Source: Acanthaster planci (taxonomy: Eukaryota; Echinodermata; Asteroidea; Valvatida; Acanthasteridae). From it: a DNA stretch of 64,000 bases. The stretch lies in the NCBI RefSeq assembly GCF_001949145.1, contig NW_019091355.1, positions 5,738,699-5,802,698 on the forward strand, in the 5' to 3' direction. Shown one piece after another: positions 48,701-60,276 of this stretch. Each line of letters opens with the position of its first letter. Position 1 is the first letter of the stretch. The translations under genes were made by a program, and so were the position numbers. Below the pieces are notes generated by a model, which was not told where the DNA came from, searched no databases, and was given only the letters and a program-made list of their open reading frames with translations.

Positions 48701-51700
48701 TTGATTTACGCAGCGGGCATTATCACTCTTCAGCGAGCATGTTCAAATGTTAAGAAGTACAGAGTCAAGTTGCACATTGTGGAATAGGGAGACTGTCTGA
48801 GGTACATGTATTTATAAATGCAGGGTAAATACCCTTTGAACATTTGGTCAACTTGTTACTTTACACAATTAAATGTATATGATCAAAAATTTTTAAAAAG
48901 CATTTTCACAGGAGTCTGAAATGTTTTGACTGCTTTACATTTTGAGTTACTGTGTACTTTATACAGGTTGATACGCCTATTACTTTGAACATTAATGTGT
49001 TCATGTTAAATTGATACGGCAGTCTTACCTTTTTTGTCAGTCTCACCTTTCTTTGTAATGAAAATTTAGAAGAAAACTCCAGAGAATGTGGTACATGCAA
49101 ATATCAATCAGACACAGAGCAACTGTTGTGTATGACCTGACTGTATGTGACCCGAGTAGGATGTGGACATGTCTCACAGTTCATTGTGAATCATGTGGTA
49201 ACTTCTGATCAAAAATATTTTGACCTGGGAAGGGTTTGAACCTAGGATGTCTGAGCAGCTGATGTATAACACTTACATGCAACAGCCCAAGATACTGATC
49301 TGCCATTGTTGACCCTGCACTGACCTGAGTGGGATGTGGACCTGGGTCACATTTCCTCTGTTGTAACATTAAAAAATACTCGTATGTTAAACTTGTGATG
49401 TGTGTTTTCTAGATTTTGTGATAATAATCATTCCTGGCTGTGGGTCAACCACAGCTGCACGTGGGTGGAAATCCAGTTGACAGGATGCCTTTGCATGTAT
49501 TTGCCGGAACGTCTTGCTAAGAATGGTTTCATTAACCCAGAAAGAAATGCCTGTGACCCAAATGATTGAACATTTATTGAACCACAGGATTGTCCTGACA
49601 ATCACACAGGTTAAGAAGGCTTGATTATAGACCCAAGAGTTAAATATTATTAGAAGCTGATTTTTTTTCATGAGTCTGTCATCAGTTGCTGAGATTTATA
49701 GTTTCAAAAAATGTACACCTGTGGGAGAATTTTCACTGCTAATAATTTAAAAGAAGTTCTGTAGAAGTATACTACATGTATACATTATGCTCAAATAAAA
49801 AAGGTGAAAGCTTATTATGCATTAGTTTGATTGGTTGATTTTGAGGAAAATGGGGGATGTTGGTCAAGAGTCTTTTTTTAATGGGGCATTGAACTATCGC
49901 ACACATCCAACAAAACAGGTCAGTGAATGACTTGTGAAAATCTTTTAAGTCCTGTTTAGCAGGTAAATGGAGTATCTTTATGGAGGTCTGTAGCTGTCAA
50001 ACTGCCAATAAATCATCAAAGAATATTGTAAACGACTCAAACTACCTGAGCAAGATTCAAGGGCTCTCCCATGCTCTGCCATCCAGTCCTGCCATAAATC
50101 CTGAGCATTAATGTAAATTGTTTTGTTGGCAGGGCTTCACCTGACATCCATGTCATAGAGAAGTTAGTAGAGTTGTTAAACCCTGAAAACCTTTTAACAG
50201 TCTGTAATCCTAGTCATTGATTTGGGGGGAAAAGGGAGTTTAGGGTTCTGTTCTCCTTAAAATGGCATCAGAGATCTTTAAAGGTTGGAAAAATTCAACA
50301 ATTATTTGTTATTGTGTTCTACATACTCTTCACTGTGGTAAAAAAAAATTAAGTAACACGACTAGAGTATCATTCGATTTTTCTATTATTTCAATTACAT
50401 TGTGTACCAAAATTGAAGTTTTAAAATAAATGCATGTATGTAGGTAATAAATCAAGGTACATGTACATGTACGTAAATTGACTATTTAGTGCAAAATGGA
50501 ACACATACGCTGTATTGAGTTCAAACTAATACAAAGTTCAAGGAACAGTTGTAGCGTTAGTAAATGTACAAGTACAAAAATGACAGAACAATTCAACTCA
50601 AGATCCTTGGGTTTATCACTAGACCTGAGTTCCCTTTGAATGAAAACCCTTGACTAGATCCTTGCTTTTCCTCTTTTTAACTTCCCCCTGCATCCTTTTT
50701 GGAAGGTCATTCCCAAGGAAATTCACAGTGTGAGGATGATATCCTTGACACTAACAGCTGCCTTGAGATGGACAGGACACAGGAAACATTCCTAGCATGT
50801 GTTGTAATGCTCCCAGTGATATGGGCATGACTGTCCCATCAACTCTTCCTATTTTTTCAAAAAGTCCATCAAATCCTTAAATTATCATTTGGATCTTTAC
50901 TTGCCTTTTCTCTAAGGATTTGTTGCTTGACAAAGTAATATTAATACAAAGAAGCCATATACGATACATGTAGTCAAGATATTCAGTCTTGAAAACATTA
51001 TTTGATCAATTGCCTTGTATTGAAAAGATATGCTACACATCCCTTCAAGCTTCAAGTGTGATAAATGGTTTTGTTATGCATTAAAATACCTATTAAAATA
51101 TGCTCAAAATTTGCATGAACAGCAAGTGTAAAAGATTTTATGTCAGCATGAACATCATAACATGGTTACGCAAATTATTTGTCAAATTGTAAATTGTCCA
51201 CATAAATAATTGTTCAAATTAAAGGACACAGAGAATCAAATTTTATCACTGAGGGGCCAAACCATGGCTGTCATCAAATGAAAATAAATACTGTTACCTT
51301 TACTAAAACAAAGTTCTGTTGTTTGTTGATCAAAGCTATATAAATGGGAAATATGTTATTTTCTTCTCAAAACCTTTTGTCTGGGAACTATCCTTAACGG
51401 GTCAAATTTTAAACAAGAAACACCAGACATATCGCCTACTCTGGGTGGTCTAGGTTAATACTGCTTGCGGCAGCCATATAAATCATGAACCAGGAAAACG
51501 TGACCACGAACATGAAGTTCACGTTGTAAACAGCTGCTTTGTTCCAATGGGAAAAACGTGGCTTTCAGCTATGTAGAATGAAGTGTGATTTTGTTGTTCA
51601 TTTTTCCCTTTTAGTGAAGGAGAAGCGATCACAAAGCATGTTTTGTAGCAGAGAAACTGCCAGTACTTCCAAATTTTCTGAACCATGGAACTACAGAGCG

Positions 51701-54700
51701 AGCTGAGATTCGGCTGATTTTAAACACAATAAAGTAACAAGTTGTGAATTTTATTCTAAAATGCAAACTGATTGCCTTAAGTCTTTCCTTCTTATCATCA
51801 TCATTGGTCCTCATTTTGCTGCATTTACCTCTTTTTGACTAAATTCAGAGGATGCAAGACAAACTGAGAATGGAACAAATGAGGAAAAAACACATCACCG
51901 AGTGGCTAGAGCAGTGACATCAAGACCGGAGAGAAAATGGCCGTACGGTGTTATCCCATATGTCATTGACGGGAATTTCACAGGTACCATGTTACTATCA
52001 ATCCCATGGTTTATGTGATGAAGTGTATGCACTACATGTCAACAAAAGTAATTCATGCACTCATGGAAACCAATCTATACCACACACTAGTACTGCATGT
52101 ACATACTGGTAGCTAGTAGCCGACATGCTGAACTGATTTTAAATTGCAACACTCTCAAAATTTTGCATAACATGTACAAAGTACACAAAAACCAAATTGA
52201 CACTAGCAGTGCTTATGTGTATGTATACGCACATCGCAAAACTTGTCTACTGTTCTAGTCAGTGTGGTTATAGCACATCATTCATAAAAATGAAATCGTC
52301 ATCTTGAAGTAATCAAGTGATATATTGCCTATCAATAGAATCAGCAGACACTTCAAGTGACTGATGATCAAATAAGAGACTTAAGTTAATGATTGTATGA
52401 ATGATCGATAAATTTTTCCATTGATGCGACAGGCTCACAGCGTGCAATGTTCAAACAGGCCATGAGACATTGGGAGAATTACACCTGCATCACCTTTGTT
52501 GAGCGAGACCCTCTACAGCACAGGAATTATATCGTCTTCACTTACAGAGCATGTGGGTAAGAAAAATTTGAAAGCCTTTTTAAGGACATTTGCCAGAGTT
52601 TTTTCGAGGAGTCCATGTGAACATTCATTTTTTTCAAACTTCTAATGTTTCAGTCTTTTCTTGAAATGACTAAAGTGCTTGCTGCTCAGATCACATCGAA
52701 AAACTCTTTTTCCAGATTAAGAAATCCAAGAGATTAGATTCCCTTTAACCCTGCATAAGAGTTTTATATGATACAAATCACTTGAACTTGAAGGGGGTGC
52801 TAGGATAGACATCAGTAGTCAGTCAGTTTGCCTGCCGTATTTACTGACCTGAGTCTGGCTGAGAAGTTGGGGAACTCCTGATGTGGAGCTTGAACTTATC
52901 CCACTGTTGATTGCATTTTGACTGTTGGCTACGGTGGTCTATTGGTACACACACGTGTATTTAGAGCAGGCTATTGAAGCATTGATCTTACCTTCACACA
53001 GTTGCACTTTTGTAGAGATTAGCTAAGGATGTACAGTAAAAGAAATGCAGCTAAGCAAGAGAATAATTACTAAATTCAAGAAAATAGCACCAGGTAACGC
53101 ATAGATTGTACAATGTACATAAGCAAACAGTACTTGCAAAACACATTAAAAATAACTTTCAAAACCTATCGGCACCTAACATATGGTGAGAAATCATGAT
53201 TGACTAAAGCCAATTTATGAAAAAAATCCTTCAGAGCAGAACCCCCGTAAAATAACAATTATCTCAGCAAGTTACATGTAATATGTACTATTGGAAACCT
53301 GAATCTATGGAGGCAATGCTTGTAAAGCCAACAGCATCGTGTGGTACGTTTGTTTGCAAGCGCAAGCACATCCGGGTTCTGCATACATATTTGTGATGAA
53401 ATTCATCAACCAATCAGTGGCCTGGAAATCAATGTGCCTGTCAGGTGGCAGAATCATTCTTAAAAAATGTGTCAACACTTCAAAGACGTTGTGCCGTGAG
53501 TCAGCTGGAGAAAGTAGTGAATATAAAATACATTTTTGAGTCGGTCATAAACTGAACTTTCCGTAGCATGTAAACTGAAACTCTGGCCACATTGAAAAAT
53601 AGGAAAATTTTGCCGCATTTTTGGATGCAAATTTCTTGTGCTTTTGGACAATTATGTCATTTTAACACATTTTTGACAATGATTTCGCTTAAACCTAGCA
53701 TTTAATGAAAGATATGCATTCTTCAGCTATAATAGAAGTCAACGATTTGAGAGTATCGTTCTTAGCAGCAGCGAAATCCCTCAAATTCCTAATGCTCTCT
53801 TTCCTCATTTAATATGCAAGACGTCACACATACAGAAACATGCATATGTAGCTTTTGTGAGTGCTGCGGACTGACTGTACCGGTATGTGGCGTGGCAAGC
53901 CAAGTGTTTAGGCCCCCCCCAATAAGTCAAAATAACCCAGCTCTTTGAGGATTAATTAAGAAACTCTTCAGACTTGATGTTATCTTTTGGAAGATCAGGA
54001 GGCCAGTCTTTGTCTCCCAGTTTCTCGGTCCTTTGAATGAACATTCTAACACCTAAGAAAATGGATACACACTCTTGTCCATCTAATCAGCCCAGCTCAG
54101 GGATCCAAGTAATCACGAGGTCAAAACCACTGGCTTTGCAGTACTGTGGCATCTGACCCTTAGCTTTCCAACTAAGAGCACATGATACATGTACCCTTCC
54201 CTTCGCATTCTTTCCTTTTCCTTTCCTGCCCCCTCCCCTTCGTGCAACCCCCTTTTCACCACCAGAGTAGGTACTAGATACATGTACATGTAGCATTCTG
54301 AATCACAGGTCATAAGAGGTCAGTTTGAGGAAGGATTGGATTAGCTGTTTGCTGATTGATTCAGGACCCTGGAGGTTATAACCCTTGTCAAGGAAGCAAT
54401 GACTAGAAACAATGAGGAATAAATTAGGAGGTCCTGAAAGTAAGCAAACAGATCTGTGGCAAAGAAACGAATTTGCAATTTCAAATGTGACAGACCAGTA
54501 GGTAATCACCCCATTCCCCCTCCCCACCAAAAAAAACCTAGTTGTTGCTCAGACAATGTAACATTTCAGTCTTTTCTTTCCAAATAAAATTTATTATTGG
54601 AAATCTGTTGTGGAATATTTTTCGTTTTTAGTACATCGGCATCATTTTTCCTATTTTGTCCCCTACTCCCCCAGGTGCTGTTCCTTTGTCGGCATGAGGG

Positions 54701-54853
54701 CTGAGGGGGCACAGGCCATCTCCATTGGCAAGAACTGTGACAAGTTTGGTGTGGTGGTCCATGAGTTGGGCCACGTTGTTGGCTTTTGGCACGAACACAC
54801 CCGGCCAGACAGAGATGACCATGTCACCATTGTCAAGGAAAACATTTTGCCAG
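27521..54853 (+). CDS. BMP1: BMP1/tolloid-family astacin metalloprotease, 5' half (gene continues past right edge)
   Basis: Exons: 27521-27755, 33584-33826, 51849-51983, 52433-52556, 54675-54853. All are in phase and give 305 residues plus one base. The product should be a secreted zinc endopeptidase that processes procollagens and, in tolloids, cleaves chordin to free BMPs. There is a signal peptide (about residues 17-38) and an acidic [13 protein letters not shown] prodomain motif. A K/R/E-rich stretch covers about residues 100-150. A furin-type site RVAR falls at 177-180, followed by [13 protein letters not shown]. The astacin domain has two N-glycosylation sites (N202, N220), the CGCC cysteine cluster (245-248) and the zinc site [13 protein letters not shown] (275-287). 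Identity with vertebrate BMP1 is high across the catalytic part. Met-turn, CUB and EGF exons are not in the window, so BMP1, TLL1 and TLL2-type naming cannot be separated. Confidence 0.95.
27819..28017. mobile_element. Foldback element in BMP1 intron 1
   Basis: Outer arms CTTTTTATGAACCCACG and, inverted, CTTTTTGTACCCAC are followed by inner arms of about 47 bp containing GACATACTTATTGAA and, inverted, GACATGTTTATTGAA. The left side also carries a direct 29-bp duplication (27842-27870, 27872-27900). The element is about 200 bp and non-coding. Confidence 0.7.
28868..28915. repeat. Perfect 22-bp inverted repeat, 4-nt loop
   Basis: Arms 28868-28889 and 28894-28915 are exact reverse complements starting GGGGTATTTTAAG. 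The loop is ATTC. Flanks do not continue the symmetry. Confidence 0.95.
33584..33826 (+). CDS. BMP1: BMP1 exon 2: propeptide with charged helix
   Basis: The exon is 243 bp between TAACATAG and GTGAGT. It starts with the conserved [14 protein letters not shown], then becomes extremely rich in K, R and E (about residues 100-150). It ends in a histidine/serine patch (RHSHSAP). Heptad-free alternation of K/R and E suggests a single alpha helix rather than a coiled coil. Confidence 0.9.
34150..36650 (+). pseudogene. Decayed Jockey/CR1-type LINE in BMP1 intron 2
   Basis: RT-region remnants appear in order across several frames. A pre-RT segment with [12 protein letters not shown] is followed by [13 protein letters not shown], then a [16 protein letters not shown] block, then [13 protein letters not shown]. 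Next come the degenerate palm segment, YADD (about 34900) and the thumb-like NYCAPLWW...[10 protein letters not shown]. The C-terminal tail ends at a TGA near 35638. About 1 kb of T-rich 3' sequence follows and ends in ATAAA-like repeats (36608-36650). Multiple frameshifts and stops make it dead. It is distinct from the LINE at 19330-21360. Confidence 0.82.
40575..40642. repeat. TACATG microsatellite-like patch
   Basis: The hexamer TACATG and its variants recur almost without interruption and are self-complementary. Confidence 0.75.
49147..49352. repeat. Direct repeat pair flanking a B-box-like segment
   Basis: GACCCGAGTAGGATGTGGAC (49148 onward) recurs as GACCTGAGTGGGATGTGGAC (49322 onward), about 175 bp apart. 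Between them, the minus strand carries CCTAGGTTCAAACCC, resembling a Pol III B-box. Possibly a decayed SINE with a partial tandem copy. Confidence 0.45.
51849..51983 (+). CDS. BMP1: BMP1 exon 3: furin-type site and start of astacin domain
   Basis: The exon is 135 bp between AAATTCAG and GTACCA. It encodes RVAR, the predicted proprotein-convertase site, then [16 protein letters not shown] and GNFT, the invariant N-terminus of the tolloid protease domain. Confidence 0.94.
51984..52432 (+). other. BMP1 intron 3
   Basis: This is a 449-bp intron with canonical borders and nothing else noted. Confidence 0.8.
52433..52556 (+). CDS. BMP1: BMP1 exon 4: astacin domain
   Basis: The exon is 124 bp between TGCGACAG and GTAAGA. 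It encodes [19 protein letters not shown] and [10 protein letters not shown]. It contains a sequon at N220 and the first cysteines of the disulphide network. Confidence 0.94.
52557..54674 (+). other. BMP1 intron 4
   Basis: This 2118-bp intron ends in a strong pyrimidine tract and CCCCCAG acceptor. I saw no gene or defined element in it. Confidence 0.75.
54675..54853 (+). CDS. BMP1: BMP1 exon 5: zinc-binding active site
   Basis: The exon is 179 bp. It encodes [20 protein letters not shown] and [19 protein letters not shown]. The three zinc histidines H275, H279 and H285 and catalytic E276 are all intact. The donor is CCAG|GTGTGA. The next expected exon would carry the Met-turn (SIMHY) and is absent up to 64000. 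Confidence 0.96.
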
Positions 54854-54993
54854 GTGTGACTTACTTATCACAGGTTGTGTCTACTTGTAATGGATGTGGT
54901 TATAAATACAGTAGCATGCATGCTTATGAAAGCCAAAGCCTTACTTCTACAGCCAGTTTTCATATCTATGAATGTACATGTATTACTCTTGGC

Positions 54994-55316
54994 AGGGTTC
55001 CCATGATCATGGAAAAATCCTGGGAAAAAACGTTCTGAAAAGTCATGGAAAATTAGGAAAAATAGGGTGTCATGAATCCTTATATTCAAGGAAAAGAGTC
55101 TCAGAGAAGTCATGGAAATCAAGATCATGCAGGGGTTATTTTTGGTGGGCTATTTTTGTTTTGATAATGGAGTAATGATAAATTTATGGGCTATACTTTG
55201 AATCTGTAGTAATGACTGTGGCATTCTTCCCGTTCATAATGACATTAAATGCCAAGGAAAATGTCATATTTTCGTTCTGGAAAGTCCTGAAAAAATCATG
55301 GAGTTTGTTTTTCAGA
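54994..55316 (+). repeat. Repeat rich in TCATGGAAA / TCCTGGAAA words
   Basis: It opens with GCAGGGTTCCCATG and contains repeated variants of GTCATGGAAA and CCTGGGAAAA. The same words recur near its end (GAAAGTCCTGAAAAAATCAT). This pattern resembles a dispersed animal repeat. Exact ends are uncertain. Confidence 0.5.
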
Positions 55317-57063
55317 TATTCTGAGGGTCTCCTGTTTCAGCCACAGCCAGTTGATTTGGACATGGCTTGAGCTCCTCGTCAGGTTATTGCATGCTTCATC
55401 GTGCATTAATTATTTAGCTGCTCAGCTGAAAGATACTGCTGAGCAGACTGCACTGCTACATTCAAATGCATGATTTCGTGGCATTCGTTATTCCTGTTTA
55501 CCAAATAATTTTTTGAGCTTAACAAACAAGGCACCTGGCAGCACCTTGAAATTTGCCCTTGGTTGGGTAAATGAACGAACAAATATTTTTTAAACGAAAA
55601 TTAGCCTTTATGCTGTTGGAAACCAAACCTCCACCTACATGTACCAACTTTTTAAATTTTCTTGCCAAAAATTAACAATTATAAGTATTGCACAGTTACA
55701 ATTATTCCATAATAGATATCTGATAAATTAGTATTTTTTCCTCAAATATTTTAAGAAAGTGGAATGTTGAGCTCTTAAAAATAGTTTCAAAAGAGAAGTA
55801 GTTGTTTTTTGAGAAGTATCCATATTTGAAAGATAACAAATTGTTAATTTTGCATTCATGATGTACCTGTAACATGTAGGAAGTTTGCCCTGTAGATCTA
55901 CATGAATCTCATAAGACTACCCTTGCTAATATCACTTCATCACTTACAATGTGCTTGTGCTAGCATTGCTAAAATTAAAACAAAACATGAACATAAAAAG
56001 GGTTGAAAGTCTGTACCCTCTTTAAAGCTAGCATATCAATCGCTCATGCACAGAAGGTGGTGGAAAATCACCATCCGGAACTGGCATTTCATTGTTGAAC
56101 CAGACACATTTCCTGCAGTGTAATATGAAAACCAGCTGCATGTTAGCATTTTCTGCACGAAATCCCACTTGAACGCAGATTAAGGGGGTTAATTGAATAT
56201 GGGCCCTTGTGACATGTGCCATAGAAATCTCTGGTTTGTTTAATTCCGGCAACCCCACAGGAAGACTGGGGGGATCAGAAAAGGTTCTAGAATTAACTGC
56301 AGTGCTGCATATGCATGCTTGTAGTCTTGTTTATTTGGGTGGATGTTTTTAGCCTCATTAAGCCTTTGGTTTAGGTAAAGTTTTCCACGTTCAGACACTA
56401 ATGTTTCTTCCATTAACATACTTCACTTGATGTAGCACAGTGCACAGGTTGGGCCAGGGTTGAGCTGACCTTTGCTATTTTGGCCATTAGTGGGCCAGTC
56501 ATGTACATGATTTGATTGAGAGAGTGCCAGCCTCGCCACAGGTGGATGCAGCATGCATCACCCCAGAGACTGAGCCCAAATGTTACTGAAAGTGGCAATA
56601 TCATCCCATGTTGAATTTCAGCAAAAATGAATTTGACAATAAGTTGGGCTAGAAGTGAGATTGAGCACTGATCCAGAAAGATTTCCCAAGACTGATAGAT
56701 GAAAAATGTGGTGGGTCTATATGTGAGCAATTAATTTTCCTACACTCAATTTTTGTGCATCATTGAACTCTAACATTGTTTCTGTTTGGGGTGGAGTTGA
56801 AAAGTACACTTCTTAAACTCCAAACATTGTCCATGCTTTTCTGAACGACTGAGGTGAGGATGAAATTACTGCAAAGAAGACACTGTTTGTTTTTCTGTCA
56901 AAGCTGTGAACCCAAAATGTGTTCTATGGAAACATTTCTGAGAAAGGGTTACTCGCTGCCATGTACTGTGTACTTGCAGAATAATAAATCACCAATGAAC
57001 CAGAAATTTAGGACAACAACATATAAACAATTCCAGCAGTTTTTACCAATGTATGAAACCTGT

Positions 57064-57210
57064 GGTTTTCTCCCTGGGGTGACATTACAGTTTTTCTCAT
57101 GAATATGGAAATATCATCAGATACAACCTAAAAAGGTGCCAAAATACCTTTTTAAATAGTAAAAGACAAAAAATGAAAACAAGGTTAATTTTTGAAACAC
57201 AAAGGTACGT
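57064..57210 (+). repeat. Dispersed repeat, copy B left anchor
   Basis: It matches 6880-7010, including CTCATGAATATGGAAATA and GAAACACAAAGGT. Confidence 0.7.
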
Positions 57211-57976
57211 GTACATTATCAAGGTTTATTGTACAATAATTCCTTTGCATGGACCCTTTCAACTGGGCTTGGTTGCAGCAGCATGACTTGGATCTGTGTT
57301 GTGAGGGGGCCAATTGAGAAGGGAACTCAATAATTAGAGAGGGCCATTCAGTGGGTTCAGGGAACAGTACAAAGGCCCTCAGTTCTTCTTCATCTCGCAA
57401 TTGAAGGAGTCAGGGGTCCATGCCCTTTTGTTGCACCACTGCTTGGCTGACATCATGCCGGAATCACATAGAATGGATTCCAAAATCAAACTTAGGAACA
57501 AAATTCAGACTGCACTTCAATTTTCTCATAGCTGATTCCTGGTGTTTGAAGATCAGTATGAGGATGGGTCAACTCCAGGATTTGTATATAAACCGCAGGT
57601 AACTTTTGGAAGAGATGGAATCTGTGATGAATGGAGCTTGCAACTGTTGAACAAAACGGAGGCAATAAATAAGCACATAGAGAGTAGTTTACCTTTGATC
57701 ACTTTGTACTTGCCTCTGCAGTTTATAAAAATTTTTAAAAGGCTTTTCTATTTTTGAGTGGTTTGTAATGAAAAGTACAACTGCAGAAAATAATGGAGGT
57801 GTCAAAGAATAATTTTTAAAACTAATGATGTTGTGTAGTTACTTTAGCCATTTAAAATTTATAATTAGCCGTTTTGAAAATCTTCTGTTTTTGAGAGAGA
57901 AATTCATTGGCGGTTCTGAATAGATCAATGACTTTTTCAAGATGTACTCTGCATCAAGGAGATGTTTATTTCAATT

Positions 57977-58050
57977 ACTGGTTTTTTCCTTACTTGACAT
58001 ATATATTTATAAACACTGTATGGTCAGTGCTTGTCCGGGACCTTGCGAAA
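57977..58050 (+). repeat. Dispersed repeat, copy B right anchor
   Basis: It matches 7951-8025 over about 70 bp, including CACTGTATG and CAGTGCTTGTCCG. Confidence 0.75.
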
Positions 58051-59963
58051 AAAATTCCTAAGCTTACTCATGTACCAACGTGAGTAATGTAATACATGAA
58101 CCGGCCCTCTTCGTTGCCTTTCCCCATGAGATATTTGATTCACATTGGTTTCTTGTAAGTTAATTTTAAAAAGGAAATGTGGAAACTACCTAAACTTTTG
58201 TAAAATATAAAAGTATTGTAAAAATAATGTGGAAAAGTAATGGCAGGTACCCGTGTTAAGCACAGTAGTGTTCAATTGTTGAATGTAAATTACATTGATT
58301 CCTCAAGGTGGTACATCCCATGGCTTTGCATCATGATACACGGAATGCCTGCGTGCGTGTGTGAACCATCCTTTAAAATGGCCTTGGGGAAGAATTTTGA
58401 CATCATCCCTTTGTAAAGTCATTTCTCGTTGCTTAGTCATCGCGTACTTTGTGCAGCGCTATACCTCTTGGTGTAATTTTCCAATCAAGTCACCTTGCAC
58501 TTGTCAAGTTGGCAGCGATTAGTCTAGATTTCAAGAGGCCAGATTTCCAGAGCACGCCAGTCATAGCTGTGTAATAGACACTTCTGTCAATTCTCCCCAA
58601 CAAGAGAGATTTGGTTCTTAAGTGGGTCAGAAGTGTGGTCGTTGATCGGTGTCAGGCTGAAATGTGAAGACAGCATGTGCTCAGTTTTGGACAGTTTGCC
58701 AATCAAAAGCGAAAGTGTGTTATGACTAAAAGGAAAAAAACCACTTGGGATGATTGGAGGAGATTGCCAGCCAGTTTGCAATGTGTTTGAATTTGAGGAA
58801 AAAAAACAGCAAGAAATTTCTTCTTGTATATGTTGTCAAACCATAGATATGGGTAGAAATTTATTGCAACTGTTTTCCACGTGGTGTAAACTAAGAAGCA
58901 GCAGTGTCAAATAAGTTTCACGTAATATCTCAATTTAGATACCTTAGCATGAATCTTTAGGAAAGGATATCAGACTATTTGCAATCATCAGATAATAACC
59001 CTCCTGCCTTTTAACTTCCTGCTGGGGGCATTTATAAATTATGATTCTGCTGGGCTGGAGTATTTTTCATTTTTTTCTCTTTTCAAAAATCTTTCGAAAT
59101 TCATATCTCCATTTACTGGACACTTACACCCACACGAAGGACTGTCTGGTTCTGCTCTAATCTGATAGACAACATCTATTGATGCTGGAGTATTTCAGCC
59201 AGGCCTGCCGCCTTGTAAAAAAAAGCCCAGATTGTGCGGTGTTCCGCATTTTTCTTTTGTTCCCAAAACTGGCACAGTGCGCTGCTGACATTTTTTCAGT
59301 AGGGGCCAGATTAGCGTGCAGCAGTACTGTGTGGCTCATCGCTGCAGTGGTGGAGTACTTTTGTCCCTGGTGGTAATCCGCTCACACTGAATGCCCCAAA
59401 CAGTGGTATACTGTTTCAAAAAAATGCTGGATTATCTTCAGTATTGACAGTGAAAAAATGTTGGTAATTCCATGCAGCCTGGTGTTTTCTTACGAGTACG
59501 TTCTTTTGTTACAAGGCCCAGTTCCCTTTGTCCGATTTCGGGCACCCTGGGTGCGCATATAAAAAATACGCACCCAAAACCAGGCTCCCCAGCAGCAAGT
59601 GATTAAAGTAAAGACAAACATTAAAACAAAACTTTACATGGAGGTCATGTTTAAAGAACCCATGTTTCTTTTAAATAGGACTACTTTATTTCTCAAATAC
59701 AAGTAAGTTTCCAGAAATGTGTTTCAATCAATTTCTTGTGAAGTACACTTGACCTATATGTACATGTACATACCAGTATCACATCCTTTTGTATGCACAG
59801 AACTGAACAGTATTTAGTGCATGAAAGCACATTAAGCTGTGATTCATTGCTCTCCCTTTGATTTATTTATAACACAACTGTAGGATTTCAGAGAAGTTGG
59901 TAATCACTACTCATTTTCTGCAAGTCTTGGCCTTGGCTTTTATGAGATCTTTTTCCTTGCCCT

Positions 59964-60276
59964 TTAACCCTAACCGCTAAGCATATTGTTCGGCTTACAC
60001 TATGCAGTACTACAAAATACTAAGTAATAGTTTGAGCCTGAAGGACCTAGCGCTACAGATTACTACTTCTGGCCAGGTTACTTCCATTGTTACTTGTACA
60101 GAGAACAATAAAGCCATGCATTCATGGTGCAACAACTCTGTATGGTACATTGTCTTATCTACTATATCTTACGGCTTCCCAGAACAATAGGGTCATTTTC
60201 TCTTACAAGCGACAGCGCTCAGTACTACATTTTACTACAAGTAGTAATTTGTAGTATTATGTAGGGTAAGGGTTAA
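59964..60276. mobile_element. MITE-like element with TTAACCCT ends
   Basis: The left end TTAACCCTAACC and the inverted right end TTAACCCTTACCC are near-identical. Subterminal GTACTAC/GTAGTA words occur at both ends. The length is about 313 bp with no coding capacity. Confidence 0.5.

Larger units (their letters stand above)
33827..51848 (+). other. BMP1 intron 2
   Basis: This 18-kb intron contains a decayed LINE (34150-36650) with a T-rich tail, a TACATG-rich microsatellite-like patch near 40580-40640 and a direct repeat pair (49147/49319). Outside these I see only AT-rich sequence with scattered octamer palindromes. Open frames up to about 140 codons lack family matches and carry no splice-consistent neighbours. 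Confidence 0.7.

Noticed and set aside
57530-57594. Possible BMP1 exon with CATAG acceptor and CGCAG|GTAACT donor
   Set aside because: It fits splice rules but encodes nothing like the expected Met-turn or CUB sequence, and its CDS phase gives a non-homologous peptide.
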